The notes beneath the pieces were generated by a model. The model was given only the letters and a program-made list of their open reading frames with translations, had not been told where the DNA came from and ran no database searches. From IMG/VR virus record IMGVR_UViG_3300046791_000600, positions 1-27,122 of that record: DNA of 27,122 nt; one strand, given 5' to 3'. Positions 6,594 through 12,710 of the stretch are shown here, one piece after another (position 1 is the stretch's first letter; the number at the start of each line of letters is the position of its first letter). Source of the stretch: a virus. The position numbers and the translations under genes are program-made.

Positions 6594-7003
6594 TGTATCC
6601 CCCCGCGGGCTTCCCCTCGACCGGCCCCTCGCCCGGCGCCCCAGCGCTCGACTCCCCGCCGCCCTCGCCGACCCCGATGGGCGACGCCGGCTCGGGCTTC
6701 TCGATGCGCGGCATCGCCGGCCCGGGCCCAGGCCCTGCCGGCCAGATCCCGACCGGCGGGATGCCGCCCGAGGTCCTGACCGGGATCACCCAGTCGGCCC
6801 AGGCGATGTCGGATCTGCTCGACAGCTGGGCGCAGATCACGCCCGACCAGGGGCCGCAGCTTTCCCTGATCAAGGACATGGTGCAGCAGTACCTCGCCTC
6901 GCTGATGGGCGCAGGCGCCGGCCCGGTCTCGCCGACCGCCCCCGGCTCCGCCTTCCCCGGCGGCGGCATGGACCGCGGCGTTCCTGGCCCTGGCACCGTT
7001 TAG
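6593..7003 (+). CDS. Pro/Gly-rich protein with a central helical segment
   Basis: 136 residues. The first ~60 and last ~30 residues are Pro/Gly/Ser-rich and probably disordered. The middle (PPEVLTGITQSAQAMSDLLD, then QLSLIKDMVQQYLASLMGAG) reads as two amphipathic helices. The start overlaps the upstream TGA. No family is recognised. The architecture, disordered arms around a helical core, fits an assembly or scaffolding accessory, or an internal head protein. Its position right before the IPT-domain protein and the scaffold is consistent with head assembly. Confidence 0.6.
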   Translation: MYPPAGFPSTGPSPGAPALDSPPPSPTPMGDAGSGFSMRGIAGPGPGPAGQIPTGGMPPEVLTGITQSAQAMSDLLDSWAQITPDQGPQLSLIKDMVQQYLASLMGAGAGPVSPTAPGSAFPGGGMDRGVPGPGTV

Positions 7004-7013
7004 GAGGATCCCC

Positions 7014-7505
7014 ATGACCTACGAGAAGTACGACCGGTCGGAGAAGCTAGAGAAGCCGGACAAGCCGGAGCGGCCGGAGAAGCCGGCCATCCCTGTCCCC
7101 AAACTGAAACCGAGCGCCCCGCGGGAGCGCACGGGGGAGCACGCCGAGGCGCTCGTCGACGAGCCCGAGGTCATCCCCCCGCCCGTGATCTCCGGGCTCC
7201 TGCCGCCGACCGCGGCCGTCGGCGACCCGTCCTTCGGGCTCCGGGTGGTCGGCTCCGGGTTCGACCTCAACTCCGTCATCGTGTTCGCCGGCAACGACGA
7301 GCCGACCACCTACTTCTCCGAGTCGGAGCTGACCACCGGGATGAATATGCCGCTCTGGACCGGGCCGGACTCGCTCTCGGTGCAGGTGCGGAACCTCGAT
7401 GGTCAGGAGAGCAACACCGTGCCGTTCGTCCTGACACCCGCACCTGCGGTGCCGGTCGACCCGGCGAGCGCGTCGAAGCCGACGCCCGCGGTCGACCTGA
7501 TCTAG
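7014..7505 (+). CDS. IPT/TIG (Ig-like) domain protein with charged N-terminal arm
   Basis: 163 residues, ATG with a strong Shine-Dalgarno (TAGGAGGATCCCC). Residues 1-35 are a Lys/Glu/Pro arm with a degenerate repeat (EKLEKPDKPERPEKPAIPVP). Residues ~55-145 have the IPT/TIG pattern: a Pro-rich start (SGLLPPTAAVGDPSFGLRVV), a G-S-G-F turn, and a later VQVRNLDGQESNTVPFVL strand pair. Such Ig-like domains decorate phage capsids and tails and are thought to bind carbohydrate or stabilise surfaces. Lying between portal and scaffold, it could be a capsid decoration or head-fibre protein. It ends in TAG, but the downstream bases in the same frame still read as a Pro/Thr-rich linker (see findings). 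Confidence 0.7.
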   Translation: MTYEKYDRSEKLEKPDKPERPEKPAIPVPKLKPSAPRERTGEHAEALVDEPEVIPPPVISGLLPPTAAVGDPSFGLRVVGSGFDLNSVIVFAGNDEPTTYFSESELTTGMNMPLWTGPDSLSVQVRNLDGQESNTVPFVLTPAPAVPVDPASASKPTPAVDLI

Positions 7506-7513
7506 CCTGCACT

Positions 7514-7543
7514 CCCGCCGACGACGACCCCGCCGACGACGAC
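7514..7543 (+). repeat. Perfect 15-bp tandem duplication after the IPT-domain gene
   Basis: CCCGCCGACGACGAC is present twice back to back (7514-7528 and 7529-7543) in the 146-base gap before the scaffold gene. In the frame of the upstream gene it encodes a Pro/Thr repeat after the TAG. The rest of this gap shows no other feature except the scaffold's Shine-Dalgarno. Confidence 0.6.
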
Positions 7544-7651
7544 GCCAACCACCACAGTAGCCCCAGGTGAGAGGAGCTCACGCCGGCCTTGCCCGCAGCC
7601 GCGGAGGGTCGCGCGCCGCTCTTGCCTCAACCCCGGGAAGGAGACAGTCCG

Positions 7652-8443
7652 ATGGGTGCATTCGAGTCGGGTCAATCGTTCCTCACTGGCGTGCTCAGCA
7701 AGCTCCCGCCGGAGCAGCAGGCACAGGCGCGGGCGATCTTCGAGGCTGCGGAGGCCAAGGATGCCGTCACCCTGCTGGGCGACGGCGCGCTCGCCCGCAG
7801 TGACTACAGCCGCTCGATGGATTCGATCCGTGAGAAAGAGCAGGCGCTCAACGAGTACTACGTGCGCCTCGACGGCTGGTACAACGAGAACAAGACGACG
7901 CTCGACGCCGCGAAAACGGGCACCGACCCGGCCCGTGAGCAGCCGCGTCAACCCGCTGCACCGGCGGCGGGGGGCAACCTCGCGCTCACGCCCGACGACA
8001 TCCGCCGGATCGCGGACGACGCGGTCAACGCGGCGGGCCGCGACTACATCGCGGTGTCGGCGTTCCTCGGCACCCAAGGGGGGCGACATCAGCACCTCTT
8101 CAACGAGCCGCTGGACATGACGGAGCTGGTCGCGAACCCGAAGCTCGGCAAACCCATCTACGGACAACCGGGGCGGGTCTACTCGCTGCAGGACGCCTAC
8201 ATGGAGCGTTACGGCGAGCGGATCCAAAAGAAACAACAAGAGGCAGAAGACAAGCGGATCAACGACGAAGTCGACAAGCGTCTCGGCGAGAAACTCAAAC
8301 AGAGCAACAGCGGCCACCCGTTCCCGCTGCGCCAGGAGTCCTCCCCGCTCGACGTGCTCCAGTCCAAAGAGGGCCCGGCCCAGCACACGCTCGACTCGGC
8401 GGTCGCCGAGTACGAACGGCTGGTCGCGGCCAAACAGGGCTGA
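7652..8443 (+). CDS. Candidate head scaffolding protein
   Basis: 263 residues from the ATG at 7652, chosen because AAGGAG lies 8 bases upstream; the frame is open to 7589 but without a ribosome site. Scaffolding proteins fill the procapsid and guide capsid protein assembly. Evidence: it lies immediately before the major capsid gene, and the sequence is largely helical and charged. It has a coiled-coil-like stretch (SMDSIREKEQALNEYYVRLD), a Pro/Ala linker (REQPRQPAAPAAGG), and a highly charged helix (RIQKKQQEAEDKRINDEVDK). The C-terminal helix ends YERLVAAKQG; basic helical C-termini bind capsid protein in known scaffolds. No catalytic motif of a maturation protease is visible. Weak sequence conservation is normal for this family, so the call rests on position and composition. 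Confidence 0.65.
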   Translation: MGAFESGQSFLTGVLSKLPPEQQAQARAIFEAAEAKDAVTLLGDGALARSDYSRSMDSIREKEQALNEYYVRLDGWYNENKTTLDAAKTGTDPAREQPRQPAAPAAGGNLALTPDDIRRIADDAVNAAGRDYIAVSAFLGTQGGRHQHLFNEPLDMTELVANPKLGKPIYGQPGRVYSLQDAYMERYGERIQKKQQEAEDKRINDEVDKRLGEKLKQSNSGHPFPLRQESSPLDVLQSKEGPAQHTLDSAVAEYERLVAAKQG

Positions 8444-8497
8444 GGCACCGACGCTGACCCGATCGCCGTCGCGCTGACTCCGCACTAGGAGGCTCCC

Positions 8498-9550
8498 GTG
8501 GCAATTCAGCTGGACGAAGTCAACACAACGGTCACCAAAGAGATCGAGCCGGGGGTCGTCGACGGCTACTTCAAAGCCGGCCCCTTCATCGCGATGGCGA
8601 AGTCGCGGTTCAACCGGAAGTGGATCGGGCCGCAGATCCAAGAAAACTTCATGTATAAGCCGATGAAGGGCGGGGCCTACCGGAAGGGCACCTCGTTCGA
8701 CATCACGCGGCGGCAGACCCGCACCGGCCTCCTCTTCGGGCCGCGCTACTACCAGGTCGGCATCACCGAGTTCCTGGAAGACCTGGAAGTCGAGCTCGCC
8801 GGCCCGCGCGCCGCGTTCTCGGTCATCCGCACCGACATGGCGCAGGCCTCCCTCACCATGTCCGCGATCCTGGAGATCGCTGCCTTCCACCACGGCCAGG
8901 CGCTCGCCGGCGACGACCGCTCGATGGAGATCAACGGCCTCGAAGAGGCGTTCAACAACGGCACCTCGGCGTCGTGGGCCGGCAACATCTTCCCGAGCTA
9001 CGGCGGCCAGACCCGCACCGATGTCAGCCCCGCGCTCGACCCGCCCGCCGGGCTGATCGCGCAGGACCTGGGCGGCGCGCCGATCTCCTACCGCGTGCTG
9101 CGCCACAGCTACTTCTCCTGCATCATCGGCAACGAAGCGCCGACGATCGGGATCACCACCAACCGCTGCATGGGCTACATCGCGGAGAACTTCCTGCCGC
9201 ATCAGATCATCGACACCACCCAGCCGGAGATCAACTGGCCGGGGATGAAGTTCGACAAGGCGACGATCACGATGTCGCAGTACTGCCCCGGCGCCGACGG
9301 CGTCAACGACGCCGACCTCGGCAGCTACTACGCCCCGAACGAGACCTTCTGGTGGCTGAACTTCGGGCCCCAGGGCGACGACGCCTACATCCGCCTCTAC
9401 ATCGCGCAGTCGCGGAAGTTCGCGTTCGGCTTCACCGGCTTCAAGGGCGCGCGCCAGGACAACCAGGTCGCGGGGCAGATCCTGTTCGCCGGCAACCTCA
9501 CCGTGAAGGCGCTGCGCCTGTCGCGCGTGATCTCAGGCATCGGCAGCTAA
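8498..9550 (+). CDS. Major capsid protein
   Basis: 350 residues, GTG start with an ideal Shine-Dalgarno (TAGGAGG, 7 bases away). It is presumably HK97-fold, forming the icosahedral shell. Features: a helical N-terminus (EVNTTVTKEIEPGVVDGYFK) and a segment like an E-loop (YKPMKGGAYRKGTSFDITRR). A long central helix follows (RAAFSVIRTDMAQASLTMSA), then beta strands with an aromatic-rich part (SYYAPNETFWWLNFGPQGDD) and a C-terminal closing strand (VAGQILFAGNLTVKALRLSR). There is no long N-terminal delta domain, consistent with a separate scaffold gene upstream. Size, place and strong expression signals support the call. I cannot name a specific capsid subfamily by eye. Confidence 0.85.
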   Translation: MAIQLDEVNTTVTKEIEPGVVDGYFKAGPFIAMAKSRFNRKWIGPQIQENFMYKPMKGGAYRKGTSFDITRRQTRTGLLFGPRYYQVGITEFLEDLEVELAGPRAAFSVIRTDMAQASLTMSAILEIAAFHHGQALAGDDRSMEINGLEEAFNNGTSASWAGNIFPSYGGQTRTDVSPALDPPAGLIAQDLGGAPISYRVLRHSYFSCIIGNEAPTIGITTNRCMGYIAENFLPHQIIDTTQPEINWPGMKFDKATITMSQYCPGADGVNDADLGSYYAPNETFWWLNFGPQGDDAYIRLYIAQSRKFAFGFTGFKGARQDNQVAGQILFAGNLTVKALRLSRVISGIGS

Positions 9551-9561
9551 GGAGAACCTTC

Positions 9562-10110
9562 ATGCCCAGCACCTTTGAACAGAATGCGATCTACCTCCAG
9601 AGCGGCGACCCCACCAAGGAAGACACCCCGACGCTGGTGGCGCCGGGTACCCTCGGGGCGCGCTTCACGATGCAGCATCCGACCGGACGCAACACCCCGG
9701 CGGTGCCGCCGCGCACCAAGCGCTTCCAGCTGGTGAAAACCGATCCGGCGATGGCCGCCGCCACCGTCATCGGCGGGCCGGCGTACTGGCTCGACAAGTC
9801 CCAGTACATCGTCACCACCAGCCCCGCGGCGCTGAACCAGATCGCGGGCGTCTTCAACAACGTCACGGTCAAGGGGAACTACACCTGCATCCAGGTGGGC
9901 GGGCCCTGCCCGGTGACGCTCTCGGGCGCCAACGTCACGGCTGCCGCCTCGGGCGACATGATCATCGGCGGGGCCGCGGGCCTCGGCCTGCTGGTCGCGT
10001 CGGGGACGGCGCTGACCAACATCCCGCTCGGGCGCGTCGCCTTCCCGCTGGTCAAGGACGTCCCCAACGCGCGGGTCGTGATCGACCTGGACCTGCCGGA
10101 AGGGGTGTAG
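9562..10110 (+). CDS. Capsid decoration-like protein (DUF2190-like pattern)
   Basis: 182 residues from the ATG at 9562 (TAAGGAGAACC upstream). It directly follows the capsid gene. The N-terminus is extended and Pro/Thr-rich. The middle has IAGVFNNVTVKGNYTCIQVG and the C-terminal part reads ASGDMIIGGAAGLGLLVASG followed by strands (NIPLGRVAFPLVKDVPNARV, ending VIDLDLPEGV). The V-x-x-G-D-x-(I/V)-x-G-x-x-x-G-x-L-V core resembles small beta-rich capsid decoration proteins (DUF2190 type). It probably binds the outside of the shell. Confidence in a virion role is good; the exact family is not certain. Confidence 0.65.
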   Translation: MPSTFEQNAIYLQSGDPTKEDTPTLVAPGTLGARFTMQHPTGRNTPAVPPRTKRFQLVKTDPAMAAATVIGGPAYWLDKSQYIVTTSPAALNQIAGVFNNVTVKGNYTCIQVGGPCPVTLSGANVTAAASGDMIIGGAAGLGLLVASGTALTNIPLGRVAFPLVKDVPNARVVIDLDLPEGV

Positions 10111-10112
10111 TC

Positions 10113-10433
10113 GTGACGGGGACGATCGACAAGACGAACCTCCAGTTCCACGACAGCTCCTCGGCGCGCATCCGCAAGATCGGCGGCTACGTCGGGCCCG
10201 CCAGCTACGTCAGTGGCGGCGATCCGATCGGGCCGGGCGACCTCGGGATGGGCCGGATCGAGCTGATGCTGTTCACGCCGGCGACCAACGGCACCCTCTT
10301 CACCTATCCGGTGTGGGTGGCGACGGCGACCGGCGGCACGGTCAAGTGGCTGGTCGGCACCACCGGGGTGGAGGTCGCGGGGGGCGTCAACCTCTCGGCC
10401 TACACCGCGCGCTTCGAGGCGATCGGCAAGTAA
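10113..10433 (+). CDS. Small beta-rich head protein, unknown
   Basis: 106 residues, GTG start two bases after the previous stop, with GGAAGGGG upstream. It is predicted all-beta: RIELMLFTPATNGTLFTYPV, then WVATATGGTVKWLVGTTGVE, ending ARFEAIGK. No transmembrane segment or catalytic motif is seen. Its position right after capsid and decoration genes suggests a second decoration or head-completion protein. I do not recognise the family. Confidence 0.6.
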   Translation: MTGTIDKTNLQFHDSSSARIRKIGGYVGPASYVSGGDPIGPGDLGMGRIELMLFTPATNGTLFTYPVWVATATGGTVKWLVGTTGVEVAGGVNLSAYTARFEAIGK

Positions 10434-10441
10434 CCGTCGCC

Positions 10442-11221
10442 ATGCAGCTCACGACCTACCAGGCGGTCCCCAGCGGGATGTCGTTCGATCTGGACGTCAC
10501 CTCGACGGGGACCGCCTATCTCCTCTCGACGCCGGGCAACGAGGCCACGGTCGCGCTCCAGGGCACCGGCGTCTGGGCGGTGGAGATCCTCGCCTCGGCC
10601 GACGGCGTGGAGTTCACCCGGCTCGCGGTCCAGACCATGCCCGGGCAGTGGCGCTACGGCACCAAGGGGGCGGCCGCCGCGGCGATCCGCGTCCTCGGCT
10701 ACACCAGCGGCGTCATCTCCGGGATGCTCGCGCACGGCGGGCTGACCCCGATCACCAACGTTTCGGCGCTCTTCGGCTCCTACCTGGTCTACAACTACAA
10801 CAGCACGCGCGCCGAGCCCCCGAGCGACGGGCAGCTGCGCTTCGACACCAACCTGCCCGCGGCCGTCACCAAGGTGTGGATCGCCTACCAGTCCGATGGC
10901 GGCAGCGACCAGTATCAGAGTCTGCTGCGGCTGCCGGTGGGCGGCACGCTCCTCGTCCAGAAACGGAACGACCACTACACGGCGCTGCTGCTCACGCTGC
11001 GCGGCGCGTCGGTCGACAAGGGTACCTACGTCGAGGTGCCGGTCAGCTATCAGGAACACGTCGGGTCGCTGACCGCGGCGCAGAACCAGGCGATGCTGGT
11101 GGCGGTCTTCAGTCCGGGCGCGGCGATCTCGCTCACGCCGACGACCGCGACCGCGCTGCCCGGGCCGCCCGAGCCGTCCGGGCCGATCGCCACGCCCAAG
11201 GCGAGGGCCCACAAGCCATGA
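10442..11221 (+). CDS. Beta-rich virion structural protein (tail-fibre-like domain)
   Basis: 259 residues from the ATG at 10442; the Shine-Dalgarno is weak. The N-terminal ~90 residues contain a sandwich-like pattern (VWAVEILASADGVEFTRLAV). Residues ~120-215 have the G-x-L-R-x-D order with later strands (TKVWIAYQSDGGSDQYQSLL, LPVGGTLLVQKRNDHYTALL) that I associate with small beta domains in phage fibre and baseplate proteins. The last ~40 residues are a Pro/Thr-rich tail (TTATALPGPPEPSGPIATPK). The stop overlaps the start of the next gene (ATGA). A head fibre or tail accessory protein is plausible; no specific name is justified. Confidence 0.6.
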   Translation: MQLTTYQAVPSGMSFDLDVTSTGTAYLLSTPGNEATVALQGTGVWAVEILASADGVEFTRLAVQTMPGQWRYGTKGAAAAAIRVLGYTSGVISGMLAHGGLTPITNVSALFGSYLVYNYNSTRAEPPSDGQLRFDTNLPAAVTKVWIAYQSDGGSDQYQSLLRLPVGGTLLVQKRNDHYTALLLTLRGASVDKGTYVEVPVSYQEHVGSLTAAQNQAMLVAVFSPGAAISLTPTTATALPGPPEPSGPIATPKARAHKP

Positions 11222-11364
11222 CCGGGCTGATCGTCCTCTGGATGGTCTGGTCCGCCCTGACGAGTGCGGGCGCGGCGTGGGTCGTGGCGCGTCGCTTGGC
11301 GGCGCTGGAGCGACGGGTGGGCACGTTGGAGCGCGGGCTGGGCGTCACAGGGAGTGGGGCATGA
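11218..11364 (+). CDS. Small membrane protein with coiled-coil tail (48 aa)
   Basis: 48 residues. The ATG overlaps the previous TGA (ATGA at 11218-11221), and its own TGA overlaps the next start (ATGA at 11361-11364). Residues 3-24 are hydrophobic (GLIVLWMVWSALTSAGAAWV) and would span the membrane. They are followed by an amphipathic heptad-like helix (ARRLAALERRVGTLERGLG). TM-plus-coil micro-proteins in phage genomes include holin- and spanin-related proteins, but no lysis enzyme is nearby, so this remains open. The perfect overlap at both ends is good evidence that it is translated. Confidence 0.6.
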   Translation: MTGLIVLWMVWSALTSAGAAWVVARRLAALERRVGTLERGLGVTGSGA

Positions 11365-12080
11365 GCCAGGACTTCGGCTACTGCTGGCGCACGGTGCGGC
11401 TCTACTGCCCGGCGGCGCCGACCTTCCTGGCGCGCGAGTGGGTGCAGGCCGCCTGGAAGCAGCTCCTGGCGGCGCGCCGCTGGGGCTTCATGCGCGCCGA
11501 GATCGCGCTGCCGGTCCTCGCCGGCGACACGGCGATCATCCTGCCGCCCGACTTCGCCAGCTTCAAGGTGGTCGTCGACCAGGTGCGCCAGGTGCGCCTC
11601 CCGTTCACCACCACGATCGAGGAGCTCCTCACCGCCGACCCCGCGCTCAGCGCGACCGGCGCGCCGAACGCCCTCGTCGCGACCTCGCCGTCGCCCGACC
11701 CGCTCACCCTCGGCCAGGCGCGCTACCGGCTCTATCCCGCGCCGGCGTCCCCGGTCACCCTGACCGCGGTCTACCATCGCCAGGGCGGCCGCCTCACCGA
11801 CGCCGACGCCTTCGCGGGTGTGCTGGCCGACGGCGCCGAGGTCCTGGTCGCGGGTGCGCTCGCACAGGCCGCGCTCTGGCCCGGCACCGGCGAGAAGCCG
11901 AGCCCCTACTTCAACGCCGGGCTCGCCCAGACCAAGACCGCCGAGTTCAAGTACGGCGTGCAGATGCTGTCGCTGCGCGACGACGAGCAGTACCCCGACG
12001 ACCTGTGGGACAGCTGGCCGGAAACCTGTCACACGGCGGTCGGCGCCGACCCGCGTGCCACCGACGCGTGTGCCTGTTAG
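11361..12080 (+). CDS. Head-tail connector / adaptor-like protein, copy A
   Basis: 239 residues from the ATG at 11361, coupled to the upstream micro-gene. Architecture: N-terminal helix (FLAREWVQAAWKQLLAARRW), a beta-rich middle (AEIALPVLAGDTAIILPPDF, later YRLYPAPASPVTLTAVYHR), then a C-terminal helical part (AEVLVAGALAQAALWPGTGE and NAGLAQTKTAEFKYGVQM). This helix-beta-helix order is typical of neck or adaptor proteins that sit under the portal in phages with gp4-like connectors. Two genes at 23534 and 24258 have the same overall layout, suggesting three related connector proteins. The C-terminus has an unusual Cys-rich end (DACAC). The connector call is inferred from pattern and not from a verified match. 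Confidence 0.6.
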   Translation: MSQDFGYCWRTVRLYCPAAPTFLAREWVQAAWKQLLAARRWGFMRAEIALPVLAGDTAIILPPDFASFKVVVDQVRQVRLPFTTTIEELLTADPALSATGAPNALVATSPSPDPLTLGQARYRLYPAPASPVTLTAVYHRQGGRLTDADAFAGVLADGAEVLVAGALAQAALWPGTGEKPSPYFNAGLAQTKTAEFKYGVQMLSLRDDEQYPDDLWDSWPETCHTAVGADPRATDACAC

Positions 12081-12096
12081 TCAGTAGGAGAGCCTT

Positions 12097-12384
12097 ATGT
12101 CTGATCTGAAAACCTTCTGGGACAAGCCGGGGATGCCGATGAGCACCGACCTCGGCGGCGACGCCGTCGTCAGCAGCGGCACCGACCCGCAGGTCTCGCT
12201 CTCGGGCGAGAACGCGCTGCAGCCGTTCTGGACCAACGACCCGGTCCCCAAGACCGACGGCGAGGAGTCGTCGAACTCGGTGAGCGGCCTGCCGCAGCAG
12301 CCCTCCCGCTTCCAGCCGACCGAGATCCCGCCGCCGCTGCCGACCCTCCAGGATCGCCGGCCCGGCACCATCGACGAGCAGTAG
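12097..12384 (+). CDS. Small hydrophilic protein, unknown (95 aa)
   Basis: 95 residues, ATG with a good Shine-Dalgarno (TAGGAGAGCC). Acidic and Pro/Ser-rich, starting MSDLKTFWDKPGMPMSTDLG and ending LQDRRPGTIDEQ. It is probably mostly disordered, with tryptophans near both FW motifs (KTFWDKP, QPFWTNDP), an internal echo that may mark two copies of a short binding motif. No family is recognised. Context suggests a virion or assembly protein. Confidence 0.55.
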   Translation: MSDLKTFWDKPGMPMSTDLGGDAVVSSGTDPQVSLSGENALQPFWTNDPVPKTDGEESSNSVSGLPQQPSRFQPTEIPPPLPTLQDRRPGTIDEQ

Positions 12385-12396
12385 GAGGTCGCGCAC

Positions 12397-12702
12397 ATGG
12401 TCGTCACCCTGCAGCTCGCGCTCGCGGCCTCGCCCGTCAAGCGCCTCTCGGATGTCTACGGGGGGACGGCCGGCGTGCCCGACGAGACCAAGAACATCCC
12501 GTACCGGCAGCTGGTGATCACCAGCGTCGGCGCGTCGGCGACGATCGGCTCGACGGTCGGCGTCACGACCACGACCGGCTACGTCCTCCCGACCACCGGC
12601 CAGCTGGTACTCGGGCCGTTCCCCACCGGCGCCGTCAAGCTGAGTGATCTCTACGGCGTCGGGGCCGGGGCGACGCTGACCATCCTGGGCGTACCGTTCT
12701 AG
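12397..12702 (+). CDS. Small beta-rich protein with two LSD-x-YG motifs (101 aa)
   Basis: 101 residues, ATG with a strong Shine-Dalgarno (GTAGGAGGTCG). Predicted all-beta and Thr/Gly/Val-rich (ASATIGSTVGVTTTTGYVLP). A short motif is repeated near both ends: VKRLSDVYGG around residue 13 and VKLSDLYGVG near the C-terminus, which could form equivalent strands of a closed barrel or ring. The gene is followed after nine bases by the large fibre gene. No family is recognised. Confidence 0.55.
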   Translation: MVVTLQLALAASPVKRLSDVYGGTAGVPDETKNIPYRQLVITSVGASATIGSTVGVTTTTGYVLPTTGQLVLGPFPTGAVKLSDLYGVGAGATLTILGVPF

Positions 12703-12710
12703 GGGCCCCG

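Noticed and set aside
7589-7651. Upstream start for the scaffold gene
   Set aside because: No Shine-Dalgarno there, and the ATG at 7652 has AAGGAG at ideal spacing.
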